DNA of 36,090 nt from Desulfuromonadales bacterium (GTDB lineage: Bacteria > Desulfobacterota > Desulfuromonadia > Desulfuromonadales > DASPGW01), in contig DASPGW010000113.1 in NCBI GenBank assembly GCA_035620395.1, forward strand, positions 1 through 36,090, read 5' to 3'. The notes beneath the pieces were generated by a model. The model saw only the letters and a program-made list of their open reading frames with translations. It had not been told where the DNA came from and did no database searches. Shown here piece by piece: positions 8,054-20,740 of this stretch. Made by a program: the position numbers and the translations under genes. Each line of letters begins with the position of its first letter. The first letter of the stretch is position 1.

Positions 8054-8899
8054 ATGTCCGGTACCCTCTACCTTGTCGCTACGCCCATCGGCAACCTCGA
8101 AGATATGACCTTTCGCGCCCTGCGCATCCTGAGAGAGGTCGACCTGGTGGCGGCCGAAGACACCCGACACAGCCGCAAACTCTTCAGCCATTACGGCATC
8201 GATACACCCCTCACCTCCTACTTCGAACACAACGAAGCGCTAAAGGGCGAACGTCTGCTCGAACAACTGCGGGCGGGAAGGTCGGTGGCACTCATCTCCG
8301 ATGCCGGCACCCCAGCCATCTCCGATCCAGGCTTTCTGCTGGTGCGCCGCTGCCGGGACGAGGGGATACCGGTGCTCGCCGTCCCCGGTCCTTCGGCAGT
8401 GGTCGCCGCACTGGCTGTCTCCGGCCTGCCGACCGAGCGTTTTGCCTTCGAGGGGTTTCTTCCAGCCCGCAGCAAGGCGCGCCGTGAGGCGCTGCGGCAA
8501 CTGCGGGCCGAGTCGCGGACCACGATATTCTACGAGGCGCCCCACCGGCTGCAGGCGACCCTGCGGGAAATTTGCGAGGAAATGGGGGCGGAGCGGGAGG
8601 TGGCGGTGGCCCGGGAGTTGACCAAGCTGCACGAGGAGCTGTTCAGGGGGACGGCGGCGGCGGCGGTCGAGCATTTCGGCGCTGGCCGCATCCGCGGGGA
8701 GATCGTCCTGCTGGTGGCGCCGGCTGCCGCCGGCGCGGCGGAGCCTGCTGCTGCCGGCGCCACGGTGGAAGAGGCGCTGGGGAAACTCCGTGACGAGGGG
8801 CTGCCGCTACGGCAGGCGGTCAAGCAGGTGGCGAAGGAGTTCGGTCTGCCGGGGGACGAAGTCTACCGGCGAGCGCTGGCGATGAAGGACGAAAACTGA
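8054..8899 (+). CDS. rsmI: 16S rRNA 2'-O-ribose C1402 methyltransferase RsmI
   Basis: Methylates the ribose of C1402 in the 16S decoding centre. The 281-aa protein starts SGTLYLVATPIGNLEDMT, the standard RsmI N-terminus, followed by AAEDTRHSRKL, SDAGTPAISDPG and the tetrapyrrole-methylase-type VPGPSAVVAALAVSGL. The frame is open from 7988, but those 22 codons translate the hairpin repeat and are not protein-like. There is no clear Shine-Dalgarno before 8054. An Ala/Gly-rich linker separates the C-terminal helix-turn-helix-like region. It converges on acyP. Confidence 0.92.
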   Translation: MSGTLYLVATPIGNLEDMTFRALRILREVDLVAAEDTRHSRKLFSHYGIDTPLTSYFEHNEALKGERLLEQLRAGRSVALISDAGTPAISDPGFLLVRRCRDEGIPVLAVPGPSAVVAALAVSGLPTERFAFEGFLPARSKARREALRQLRAESRTTIFYEAPHRLQATLREICEEMGAEREVAVARELTKLHEELFRGTAAAAVEHFGAGRIRGEIVLLVAPAAAGAAEPAAAGATVEEALGKLRDEGLPLRQAVKQVAKEFGLPGDEVYRRALAMKDEN

Positions 8900-8918
8900 A
8901 GACAGAAGGCAGAAGACA
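8898..8918 (+). repeat. Three tandem heptamers after rsmI
   Basis: GAAGACA, GAAGGCA, GAAGACA run without gaps, starting inside the rsmI TGA (8897-8899). The tract fills the start of the 44-bp gap between the convergent rsmI and acyP genes. Confidence 0.55.
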
Positions 8919-8943
8919 ATATTGCCGTCCGCTGTTCTCTGTG

Positions 8944-12651
<3,708 letters not shown>

Positions 12652-12686
12652 GCTCCTTCCCTGCACCTTTCCTTTCCATTTTTTCT

Positions 12687-12715
12687 GGCCTCCCTGACAG
12701 GGAGGCCTTTCTTTT
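12687..12715 (+). terminator. Rho-independent terminator after the CNNM/CorC gene
   Basis: Perfect 8-bp stem GGCCTCCC (12687-12694) / GGGAGGCC (12700-12707) with loop TGACA, followed by TTTCTTTT. It separates the transporter gene from the cell-wall cluster. Confidence 0.92.
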
Positions 12716-12752
12716 ACCGGTCACCTAACCCCTTAAAAAATAGAAAATCTCC

Positions 12753-12781
12753 TTGACAAGGTGGGGGGTGGGGACTATATT
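12753..12781 (+). promoter_or_regulatory. Main promoter of the mraZ-ftsZ (dcw) cluster
   Basis: Perfect TTGACA (12753-12758), a 17-nt spacer and TATATT (12776-12781). TGGGG occurs at 12762 and 12769 between the hexamers and again at 12793 downstream. MraZ of E. coli represses its own promoter by binding TGGG-type direct repeats, so these may be MraZ sites. The spacing (7 and 24 nt) is not the regular 10 nt of E. coli, so that part is inference. Confidence 0.75.
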
Positions 12782-12829
12782 TGCCCAAACAGTGGGGAAC
12801 GGTGTCAAATTATCCCATGAGATGAAAAT

Positions 12830-13276
12830 ATGAGCTTCCAGGGCGAGTACATCAACAGCATCGACCCCAAGGGGCGGGCGAGCATTCCGGCCAGGTTCCG
12901 GGAGGTGCTCGTCGGCGCCTATGGCGACGAACGCGTGGTGGTGACCAAGAACCTGGAAGACGGTCTGACGGCCTACCCGGTGCCGGTCTGGGAACAGATC
13001 CGGGAGCGGGTCGAGAAGAGCCCCCCGAGCCCCAACAAGGCCGCGATGGTCCGCGTGATCCTCGCTCCGGCCACCGAATGCACCTTCGACAAGCAGGGCC
13101 GCATCCAGATCCCCCAGGCACTACGCACCTTCGCCGGGCTGGAGAAGGAAATCGTGGTCGTGGGCCTTATCGACAAGATCGAGCTTCACAGCCAGGTGCG
13201 CTACGCCGAGGTCAGCCGTCGTTCGCAGGCGCTGCTCCAGGCCGACCCGCAGGTGGTTGCCGATTTCGGGTTCTGA
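12830..13276 (+). CDS. mraZ: Transcriptional regulator MraZ
   Basis: AbrB-like DNA-binding protein of 148 aa that in E. coli represses the dcw operon. It has two SpoVT/AbrB repeats: GEYINSIDPKGRASIPARFR at the N-terminus and ATECTFDKQGRIQIPQALR (from about residue 82). The length is normal. No strong Shine-Dalgarno is visible (GAGATGAAAAT before the ATG). It is the first gene after the cluster promoter and ends 3 bases before rsmH. Confidence 0.95.
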   Translation: MSFQGEYINSIDPKGRASIPARFREVLVGAYGDERVVVTKNLEDGLTAYPVPVWEQIRERVEKSPPSPNKAAMVRVILAPATECTFDKQGRIQIPQALRTFAGLEKEIVVVGLIDKIELHSQVRYAEVSRRSQALLQADPQVVADFGF

Positions 13277-13279
13277 CCC

Positions 13280-14224
13280 GTGGAGGCCGCCACCTTCAGC
13301 CATCTTTCCGTCCTGCCTGAGGAAGTTCTGGCATTGCTCGACCCGGTGCCCGGCGGCATCTACCTCGATGGCACGGTGGGTGGCGGCGGGCATGCCCGGC
13401 TGATTCTCGAAGCATCGGCTCCCGATGGCCGGCTGATCGGACTTGACCGGGATCCCTCGGCGCTGCGCAAAGCTGCCGAGGTTCTTGCCCCATTCGGCGA
13501 CCGGGTAGTGTTGCGACACCGGAATTTTTCCGAAGCCACCGGGGTGCTAACCGAACTCGGCATCAACGGTCTCGACGGTATGCTTCTCGATCTGGGCGTC
13601 TCCTCGCACCAGCTCGATGAGGCGAGCCGGGGGTTCTCCTTCCGTGGCGAAGCGCCGCTCGACATGCGCATGGACCCCACCCACGGACCGACCGCCGCCG
13701 ACCTGGTCAATACCGCCGCCGCCGAAGAACTAACCCGCATCTTCCGTGAATATGGCGAGGAGCGCTGGGCCGGGCGCATCGCCCGACGGATCGTGCAGGT
13801 CAGGCAGCAGCACCCCTTGACCACGACCCGGCAACTGGCCGAACTGGTTCGCGATACGGTGCCGGGAGGCAAGGCCCCGGCCAGGATTCACCCGGCCACG
13901 CGGGTCTTCCAGGCCCTGCGGATTCAGGTCAACCAGGAACTGGAGCACGTCTCCCGGGGGATTGCGGAGGCCATCGTTCTTTTAAAGCCCGGCGGCAGGC
14001 TGGTTGTCATCAGCTTCCATTCCCTTGAAGACCGCATCGTCAAGCGGTTTTTCCAAGAGGAGGCCAAAGGGTGCATCTGTCCGCCTCGCCTCCCTGCCTG
14101 TGTCTGCAACCATCGCCCGCGCCTTGAGTTGTTGACCCGCAAGGGGGTACGGGCGACGGACGCCGAAGTGGAGGCCAACCCCCGGGCACGCAGCGCTGTA
14201 CTTCGGGCGGTTCGCCGTATTTAG
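13280..14224 (+). CDS. rsmH: 16S rRNA (cytosine1402-N4)-methyltransferase RsmH
   Basis: Makes N4-methyl-C1402 in 16S rRNA, the same nucleotide that RsmI (8054-8899) modifies on the ribose. The 314-aa product has [13 protein letters not shown], the SAM-binding motif [36 protein letters not shown] and [16 protein letters not shown]. The start is GTG at 13280, three bases after the mraZ stop, with no ATG before the first conserved block. Confidence 0.95.
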   Translation: MEAATFSHLSVLPEEVLALLDPVPGGIYLDGTVGGGGHARLILEASAPDGRLIGLDRDPSALRKAAEVLAPFGDRVVLRHRNFSEATGVLTELGINGLDGMLLDLGVSSHQLDEASRGFSFRGEAPLDMRMDPTHGPTAADLVNTAAAEELTRIFREYGEERWAGRIARRIVQVRQQHPLTTTRQLAELVRDTVPGGKAPARIHPATRVFQALRIQVNQELEHVSRGIAEAIVLLKPGGRLVVISFHSLEDRIVKRFFQEEAKGCICPPRLPACVCNHRPRLELLTRKGVRATDAEVEANPRARSAVLRAVRRI

Positions 14225-14270
14225 CTGACTGTTCCCCGGCAGCGGGGACATGAATTTGATGGAGGGCATT

Positions 14271-14588
14271 ATGGCCGGCGTCATAGCAAGAAACATCCCC
14301 CGGATCCACGGCATTCCCCTGCAGCAACCGAGGCTCTTTCCTCTTCTGGTCTTTGTTGCCGTGCTGATGGGAATTTCCATCTTCTTCGTCTGGTCCCGCC
14401 TGCAGGTGGTCAATCTCGAATATGACATCTCGAGCCTTGAAGGGCGCCTGCGCTCGATGCAGCAGGAGAGCCGGCGACTCACCCTGGAAGCGGCCAGCCT
14501 GCGTCACCCCGGCCGCATCGAGCAGGTCGCCCTCACTGAGCTGGGGCTGCGGCTGCCGACTCTTGCCCAGGTAGTCACTGTCGATTAA
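14271..14588 (+). CDS. ftsL: Cell division protein FtsL
   Basis: Bitopic divisome protein of about 105 aa that links FtsQ/FtsB to the FtsW-FtsI synthase. A short cytoplasmic N-terminus is followed by one transmembrane helix (about residues 23-42, LFPLLVFVAVLMGISIFFVW) and a periplasmic heptad-like coiled coil (LEYDISSLEGRLRSMQQESR). ATGs at 14250 and 14259 are in the same frame. GGAGG (14261-14265) sits 5 nt before the ATG at 14271, so I choose that one. The identification rests on topology and position between rsmH and ftsI, as is usual for this divergent protein. Confidence 0.85.
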   Translation: MAGVIARNIPRIHGIPLQQPRLFPLLVFVAVLMGISIFFVWSRLQVVNLEYDISSLEGRLRSMQQESRRLTLEAASLRHPGRIEQVALTELGLRLPTLAQVVTVD

Positions 14589-16642
14589 TGGACCGGCCGG
14601 AGAAGTGGACTCGACTCCGCATCCGACTGGTAGGGATCGGCTTTGTTGTCGCCTTCATTCTGATCGGCGTGCGGGCCTTTCATCTCCAGGTGCTGAACCA
14701 GGAAGAGTGGCGGAAACGGGCTGAGCGGCAGCATCAGAAAGTCATTCCGCTGGCCCCCCAGCGGGGAACCATCTATGATCACAACGGCGAGGAGCTGGCA
14801 GTGAGCGTCGAGGTCGATTCCATCTATATCGAGCCGACCAAAGTCACCGAGCCGGCGCGAGCGGCCAGTGCACTCGCCTCGACTCTCTCGCTCCAGCCAG
14901 CGGCGGTCAGGGCCAAACTCGAATCCAAACGCGGCTTCCTCTGGCTCAAACGCCAGGTAACCCCGCGCGAAAGCGAGCAGGTTCGGGCGCTCGGCTTCGA
15001 CGGGGTGAATTTCATCCGCGAGCATCGACGGTTTTACCCCAATTCGGAAATCGGCGCCCAGGTCATCGGCTTCACCGGCCTCGACCCTGAGGGTCTCGAG
15101 GGAATCGAATTGAAGTACGATTCGGTGATTCTGGGACAGGGCGGCTATCTGGTGACCGAACGCGACGCCTTGGGCCGGGGTATCGGCTCGAGCGGCCCGG
15201 TGATCAAGGGCGAGGCGCGCGGCAGTGACGTTTACCTGACCATCGACAAGAACCTGCAATATATTGCTGAAAAAGAGTTGGCCGCCGGCGTGCGCAAAGC
15301 CAGGGCCAAGGCCGGCACGGTGGTGGTGCTCGATCCCGGAACCGGCAAGGTGCTGGCCATGGCCAGCCAGCCCGACTACAATCCCAACGCTTTCAACCGC
15401 TACCGTCCCAGCCAGTGGCGAAACCGCTCCCTCTGCGACACTTTCGAGCCCGGGTCCACCTTCAAGCTGTTTCTCCTCGCCGCCGCTCTCAATGAGGGGG
15501 TGGTCCGACTGAATCAGACGATAGACTGCGAGCAGGGATCCTTCAAGGTCGGCGGCAAGGTGATTCGCGACCATCACCCCCATGGCCGGCTGACAGTGGC
15601 GGAGATCCTCAAGGTCAGCTCCAATATCGGCTTCGCCAAGATCGGCAAGACTCTGGAGCGGGAACGTTTTCATCGCTACATCACCGATTTCGGCTTCGGC
15701 GCCAGGACCGGCATTGATCTGCCTGGCGAGGTGACCGGCCTGGTGCGCAAGCCGTCACAGTGGTTCGAGATCGATCTGGCCGCCATCTCCTTCGGCCAGG
15801 GTGTAACGGTAACCCCCCTGCAGCTTGCCGCCGCCACGGCTGCCATCGCCAACGGCGGCAATCTGATGGCCCCCTATGTAGTGGAACGGGTGGTCAACAG
15901 CTACGGTGAAACCCAGGAGCAGAACGAGCCCCGGGTCGTGCGCCGTGTAGTTTCTGCCGATGTCGCCCGCCAGGTGCGAGAACTGATGTCGATGACGACC
16001 GAAGAGGGGGGGACGGGTACTCTCGCTACCGTGCCGGGTTTCCGGGTGGCCGGCAAAACCGGGACGGCCCAGAAAGCCGATCCGGTGACCGGCGGCTATT
16101 CGGTTGACAAGCGCGTCTCCTCGTTCGTCGGTTTCGTTCCGGCCGAGGCGCCGCGCCTGGTGATCCTCGTCGTCATGGATGAGCCGGACGGCGAGGTCTA
16201 TGGTGGTCTGGTGGCGGCACCGGTCTTTTCCCGGCTTGCGTCGCAGGCCCTGCAGTATCTGAAGGTGAAACCGACCCTGCCGGTTGAGGAAACCCCCCTG
16301 CCGACGATCGAGCAGGTTAAGGCGATGCTGGAGGCCGACGCAGAGGCGTCTGCGGCTGTCGCGAAAGCGGAGACTGAAAGTGAAAATGAGGCTGGACGCG
16401 ACGGCGAAGCCGGAGTCGAAAGTGTAACTGGAGACGAAGGTTTGCCGGCGGAGGTAACCACCGCCCCGCTCATGCCCAATTGTATCGGCATGAGTTATCG
16501 GCAGGTTGTGCAGGAAATGGTGCGTACCGGCATCAACATCAAGTTGGGAGGTACCGGCCGCGTTGTTGATCAGTCCCCCGCCGCCGGCCAGCCGATCAGT
16601 TACGGCAACGAGGTTTGGGTCAGGCTGGAACCACCCAGTTAA
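14588..16642 (+). CDS. ftsI: Septal peptidoglycan transpeptidase FtsI (PBP3-like) with C-terminal PASTA domain
   Basis: Crosslinks septal peptidoglycan. The 684-aa protein has an N-terminal anchor (about residues 12-31), a PBP dimerisation domain starting with PQRGTIYDHNGEELAVS, and a transpeptidase domain with the active serine S290 in STFK, SSN (344-346) and KTGTAQK (490-496). An acidic, Ala/Glu-rich linker (about 590-625) leads to a PASTA-like domain (about 629-684; MPNCIGMSYRQVVQEM ... GRVVDQSPAAG). PASTA modules bind muropeptides or beta-lactams in Gram-positive PBPs and are less usual in Gram-negative FtsI. The ATG shares one base with the ftsL TAA. Confidence 0.95.
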   Translation: MDRPEKWTRLRIRLVGIGFVVAFILIGVRAFHLQVLNQEEWRKRAERQHQKVIPLAPQRGTIYDHNGEELAVSVEVDSIYIEPTKVTEPARAASALASTLSLQPAAVRAKLESKRGFLWLKRQVTPRESEQVRALGFDGVNFIREHRRFYPNSEIGAQVIGFTGLDPEGLEGIELKYDSVILGQGGYLVTERDALGRGIGSSGPVIKGEARGSDVYLTIDKNLQYIAEKELAAGVRKARAKAGTVVVLDPGTGKVLAMASQPDYNPNAFNRYRPSQWRNRSLCDTFEPGSTFKLFLLAAALNEGVVRLNQTIDCEQGSFKVGGKVIRDHHPHGRLTVAEILKVSSNIGFAKIGKTLERERFHRYITDFGFGARTGIDLPGEVTGLVRKPSQWFEIDLAAISFGQGVTVTPLQLAAATAAIANGGNLMAPYVVERVVNSYGETQEQNEPRVVRRVVSADVARQVRELMSMTTEEGGTGTLATVPGFRVAGKTGTAQKADPVTGGYSVDKRVSSFVGFVPAEAPRLVILVVMDEPDGEVYGGLVAAPVFSRLASQALQYLKVKPTLPVEETPLPTIEQVKAMLEADAEASAAVAKAETESENEAGRDGEAGVESVTGDEGLPAEVTTAPLMPNCIGMSYRQVVQEMVRTGINIKLGGTGRVVDQSPAAGQPISYGNEVWVRLEPPS

Positions 16643-16679
16643 AATCCCTTTGACTTTTCCGGGCGAGGATAAGAAAATA

Positions 16680-18200
16680 GTGGATTCTATGAAGATTTCA
16701 GCTCTGCTTAAAAGAATCCCTGTACGCCGTTTCTCGGGCTCCCAGGATACGGAAATCGCCGGTCTTTACTACGATTCGCGGCGGGTTTCCCCAGGTGGAG
16801 CCTTTTTTGCCGTGCGGGGAAGTGCCGTCGATGGACACCAGTTCATCGATGACGCCCTTGCCCGGGGTGCTGTAGCGATAATCATGGAAGAGGAACACCC
16901 GCTTCCCGCCGGGGTCGCCGGGATAGTGGTCGACAATGCCAGGCGAGCGATGGCCCTGGCGTCCTCTGAGTTTTTCGGCGACCCGACGGCGGCGATGGCG
17001 ACGGTCGGTGTAACCGGGACCAACGGCAAGACCACGGTCACCTACCTGCTCGAGTCGGTCCTGCGGGTTGCCGGCCGCCACCCGGCGGTGCTTGGAACTG
17101 TGAACTACCGCTTTGGCGGCGCGCAGTTGCCGGCGCCTCATACCACCCCCGAGTCGGTGGACCTGTTGCAGACCGTAGCCGGATTCCGCGCGCAGGGGGC
17201 GGACAGCCTGGTCATGGAGGTTTCCTCCCATGCCCTCGACCAGCTGCGGGTGGACGGAGTTCATTTCGCCGTCGGGGTCTTCACCAATCTTACTCCCGAG
17301 CATCTGGACTACCACGGCGACATGGAGAATTACTACGCCAGCAAGCGCCGCTTCTTTACCGAGCTGCTCGCCGTCGACGGCGGCCGGCCGGTCATCAATA
17401 TCGACGACGCCTACGGCGCCCGGCTGGCGGCGGAACTGCCGTCGAGCCTGACCTGCGGCCTGTCGGCAGCTGCCCTGATCCGGCCGCGGGAGGTGCATCT
17501 TTCGCTGGCCGGGATCGAGGGAACAATCGACACCCCGGAGGGGCCTTTTACCCTGCGTTCGCCTCTGCTGGGCCTGTTCAATCTGCAGAACCTGCTCTGC
17601 GCCGCGGGTGCCGGTCTGGCCCTGGGCCTTGCTCCGGACCTGATCGCTGAGGGTCTGGCCACCGCCACCCTCGTCCCCGGCCGGCTCGAGCGCGTCGAGA
17701 ACGACTGCGGCGCACTCGTTCTGGTCGATTACGCGCATACCGGCGACGCCCTGGAAAAGGTGCTGACGACACTGCGCGAACTCTCCCCCAAACGGATCAT
17801 CACCGTCTTCGGCTGCGGCGGTGACCGTGACCGGCGCAAGCGGCCGATCATGGGCGAAGTGGTTGCGCGACTCTCGACCCTGGCGGTGCTGACCTCCGAC
17901 AACCCGCGAACTGAGGATCCGCTGGCCATCCTGGGGGAGATACAGCAGGGAGTGCTGCGAGTGCATCCCTGTGAATGGAGCCGGCAGGAGGCGCAGTCGA
18001 TGCGTGGGAACGGTTTTGTCACCATCCCCGACCGCCGGGAAGCGATCGAATTTGCTGTTACCCTGCTGCAACCCGGCGACCTGTTGCTCGTCGCCGGCAA
18101 GGGGCATGAGGATTACCAGATCGTTGGCCGCGAACGGCGACACTTCGATGACCGTGAGGAATTGCGCCGGGCCTTGGCCGGGCCGGAGGTAACGCCATGA
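16680..18200 (+). CDS. murE: UDP-MurNAc-L-Ala-D-Glu:meso-DAP ligase MurE
   Basis: Adds the third stem-peptide residue in the cytoplasm. The protein is about 506 aa. The Mur-ligase P-loop is GVTGTNGKTTVTYLL (K117), and DNPRTEDP (407-414) is the motif associated with meso-diaminopimelate rather than lysine. Two starts compete: GTG at 16680 lies 10 nt after GAGGA (16665-16669), while ATG at 16689 (MKISALL) has no ribosome site at normal distance. I take the GTG; the difference is three residues. The frame is also open far upstream inside ftsI, but that is a shadow. The TGA overlaps murF. Confidence 0.95.
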   Translation: MDSMKISALLKRIPVRRFSGSQDTEIAGLYYDSRRVSPGGAFFAVRGSAVDGHQFIDDALARGAVAIIMEEEHPLPAGVAGIVVDNARRAMALASSEFFGDPTAAMATVGVTGTNGKTTVTYLLESVLRVAGRHPAVLGTVNYRFGGAQLPAPHTTPESVDLLQTVAGFRAQGADSLVMEVSSHALDQLRVDGVHFAVGVFTNLTPEHLDYHGDMENYYASKRRFFTELLAVDGGRPVINIDDAYGARLAAELPSSLTCGLSAAALIRPREVHLSLAGIEGTIDTPEGPFTLRSPLLGLFNLQNLLCAAGAGLALGLAPDLIAEGLATATLVPGRLERVENDCGALVLVDYAHTGDALEKVLTTLRELSPKRIITVFGCGGDRDRRKRPIMGEVVARLSTLAVLTSDNPRTEDPLAILGEIQQGVLRVHPCEWSRQEAQSMRGNGFVTIPDRREAIEFAVTLLQPGDLLLVAGKGHEDYQIVGRERRHFDDREELRRALAGPEVTP

Positions 18201-19591
18201 ACCTCGATCTGCAGAAAATTGCCCAGGCGACCGCCGGCCGGCTAACTCCGGCAGGTGCGCGGGTTGCCGTGACCGGCATCTCCACCGACAGCCGTTCCGT
18301 GTCTCCGGGGGAGCTTTTCGTCCCTCTGCGGGGTGAAAAATTTGACGGTCACGATTTTCTCACCCAGGCTGTCCGTCGTGGGGCGGCCGCCTGCCTGAGC
18401 GAGGACGTGATCGCCGGTTTCCCGGTGCCGGTCATCCAGGTGGCAAATACCCTGCAGGCCCTCGGGGACCTGGCTGCAGCAATTCGCCGCGATTTTTCCG
18501 GACCGGTGGTGGCGGTGACCGGTTCTTCCGGCAAGACCACCACAAAGGAGATGCTGGCCGCGATCCTCTCCGGGACTGCCCCGGGGCTCAAGACCGAGGG
18601 AAACTTCAACAATCTGGTCGGACTGCCTCTGACACTCTTCCGGTTGGCGCCGGAGCATCGCTGGGCCGTGCTCGAGATGGGGATGAGCGCCCGGGGGGAG
18701 ATCGCCCGTCTGGCGGAAATAGCCCTTCCCGAAGTTGGAATCATCACCAATGTGGGGCCGGCGCACCTTGAAACTCTGCATGGTCTTGATGGTGTGGCCC
18801 GGGCCAAGGGGGAACTTTTTGCTGCGCTGAAGGCCGGCGGGACAGCCGTGATCAATGCCGACGATGAGCGCGTGGCACAGTTGCCGGTGGCCAACGGCGT
18901 GCGTCGCCTCCACTACGGGTTCTCCGCCAGCGCCGAAATCCGGGCAGAGGAAGTCGCCGTTGCCGGTGCTGCGGTCTCCTTCCGGCTGTTCCTGCCGGAA
19001 GGAGACTGGCCGGTGACGCTGGCGGTCGCCGGTCGCCATAATGTCTACAACGCCCTCGCCGCCGCCGCCGCGGCGGTGGCGCTGGCGGTGCCGGCCACAG
19101 CAATCGTGCGCGGCCTGCAGACCTTCCGCGGTGGCCATGGCCGGATGGAACTGGTCGACCTTGGCAACGGTACCCTCCTGATCGAGGATACCTACAACGC
19201 CAATCCCCTGTCGGTCCGGGCGGCCCTGACGGCCCTCGACGAGATGGGTGGAAACGGGCGCCGCATTGCCGTTCTCGGCGACATGCTGGAACTTGGCGCC
19301 GAGGCGGCCGAGTTGCACCGGCAGATCGGTGCCGAGGCGGCGCAGCGCTGCGACTTCCTTATCCTGCTCGGCGCCATGGCCGGCGAGACCGCCGCCGGAG
19401 CCCGGCAGCAGGGGATGCCGGCCGACCGCGTGCAGATTGTCTCCTCCCATGCGGAGGCGGCCGACCGGCTGCGTTCCCTGCTGCGGCCGGGAGACCGGCT
19501 GCTGGTCAAGGGGTCGCGCGGCATGCGGATGGAAAAAGTTGGGGCCGCACTGCGGGATTCGGAAAATTCTTTAGCCGCCGGCAACGGTTAG
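18197..19591 (+). CDS. murF: UDP-MurNAc-tripeptide:D-Ala-D-Ala ligase MurF
   Basis: Adds the D-Ala-D-Ala dipeptide made by Ddl, completing UDP-MurNAc-pentapeptide. The 464-aa protein has the N-terminal substrate domain (GISTDSRSVSPGELFVPLRG), P-loop VVAVTGSSGKTTTKEMLA (about residues 110-127), GNFNNLVGLPLTL, EMGMSARGEIARL and NANPLSVRAAL. All are typical of MurF rather than MurE. The ATG overlaps the murE TGA (ATGA). The reverse order murE then murF then mraY is the standard dcw order. Confidence 0.96.
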   Translation: MNLDLQKIAQATAGRLTPAGARVAVTGISTDSRSVSPGELFVPLRGEKFDGHDFLTQAVRRGAAACLSEDVIAGFPVPVIQVANTLQALGDLAAAIRRDFSGPVVAVTGSSGKTTTKEMLAAILSGTAPGLKTEGNFNNLVGLPLTLFRLAPEHRWAVLEMGMSARGEIARLAEIALPEVGIITNVGPAHLETLHGLDGVARAKGELFAALKAGGTAVINADDERVAQLPVANGVRRLHYGFSASAEIRAEEVAVAGAAVSFRLFLPEGDWPVTLAVAGRHNVYNALAAAAAAVALAVPATAIVRGLQTFRGGHGRMELVDLGNGTLLIEDTYNANPLSVRAALTALDEMGGNGRRIAVLGDMLELGAEAAELHRQIGAEAAQRCDFLILLGAMAGETAAGARQQGMPADRVQIVSSHAEAADRLRSLLRPGDRLLVKGSRGMRMEKVGAALRDSENSLAAGNG

Positions 19592-19600
19592 GGGCCGCCC

Positions 19601-20677
19601 ATGCTCTATCACCTTCTCTATCCACTGCATACCGAATTCTCGGCCCTCTACGTGTTTCGCTTCATCACGTTCCGGACCATCTATGCCACCATCACGGCGC
19701 TGGTGATTTCGTTCATCTTCGGCCCCTGGCTGATCAACAAGCTCTCCAGCCTGCAGATCGGCCAAACGATCCGCAAGCTGGGACCCGAGTCGCATTTCAA
19801 GAAAGAGGGAACGCCGACCATGGGTGGCGCCCTGATTCTGCTGGCGATCGTCCTGCCGACTCTGCTCTGGGCCGACCTGACCAACGTCTACGTCTGGGTG
19901 GTGCTGCTGGTGACAGTCGGTTACGGCGTGATCGGCTTCATCGATGATTACCGCAAGGTGAAGCTGAAAAACAGCGACGGCATCTCGCCCCGGCAGAAGA
20001 TGTTCTGGCAGCTGCTGATCGCGCTGACGGCAGGGTGGCTGCTCTACATCTATCCGCCGTTCCAGACGACGCTGACCGTCCCCTTCCTGAAGGCGGTGAG
20101 TCCCGATCTGGGGATGTTCTACATCCCCTTCGCCATGCTGGTCATCGTCGGGGCGAGTAACGCCGTCAACCTGACCGACGGCCTGGACGGGCTGGCGATC
20201 GGGCCGATGATCATCGCCTCGGCCACCTATCTGCTCTTCGCCTACGTCACCGGCCACGCCCGGGTGGCCGAATACCTGCAGATCAGCAGCGTCCAGGGGG
20301 CGGGCGAGCTTTCCGTGCTGTGCGGCTCGATGGTCGGGGCCGGCCTCGGTTTTCTCTGGTTCAACAGCTATCCCGCGCAGGTGTTCATGGGGGATGTCGG
20401 ATCGCTTTCACTGGGCGGGGCGCTTGGCACCATCGCGGTGATCACCAAGCAGGAGATCGTCCTGGTCATCGTCGGCGGCATCTTCGTCATGGAAGCCCTT
20501 TCGGTGATCTTCCAGGTGACCTCGTTCCGGCTCTACGGCAAGAGAATTTTCCGCATGGCGCCGATCCATCACCATTTCGAGCTCAAGGGGTGGCCCGAGC
20601 CGAAGATCATCGTGCGGTTCTGGATCATCAGCATCATTCTGGCCCTGGTGGCCCTGTCGACGCTGAAGTTGAGGTAA
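19601..20677 (+). CDS. mraY: Phospho-MurNAc-pentapeptide translocase MraY
   Basis: Transfers phospho-MurNAc-pentapeptide to undecaprenyl phosphate, giving lipid I. The 358-aa protein has about ten transmembrane segments. Catalytic landmarks are the acidic loop [51 protein letters not shown] and the histidine motif [17 protein letters not shown]. The ATG at 19601 lies 9 bases after murF. The length is that of the family. Confidence 0.97.
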   Translation: MLYHLLYPLHTEFSALYVFRFITFRTIYATITALVISFIFGPWLINKLSSLQIGQTIRKLGPESHFKKEGTPTMGGALILLAIVLPTLLWADLTNVYVWVVLLVTVGYGVIGFIDDYRKVKLKNSDGISPRQKMFWQLLIALTAGWLLYIYPPFQTTLTVPFLKAVSPDLGMFYIPFAMLVIVGASNAVNLTDGLDGLAIGPMIIASATYLLFAYVTGHARVAEYLQISSVQGAGELSVLCGSMVGAGLGFLWFNSYPAQVFMGDVGSLSLGGALGTIAVITKQEIVLVIVGGIFVMEALSVIFQVTSFRLYGKRIFRMAPIHHHFELKGWPEPKIIVRFWIISIILALVALSTLKLR

Positions 20678-20691
20678 AAGGCCCGCGGCCC

Positions 20692-20705
20692 GAGGCAAGA
20701 GGCAA
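20692..20705 (+). repeat. Tandem heptamers in the mraY-murD gap
   Basis: GAGGCAA GAGGCAA, two identical 7-nt units. Exactly five further 7-nt steps reach the murD ATG at 20741, and the murD Shine-Dalgarno AGGA lies within that stretch. The mraY-murD gap is 63 bp, long for this cluster. Confidence 0.5.
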
Positions 20706-20740
20706 GCCCCGGATTGGGGACCCGCAACCAGGAACTACGA

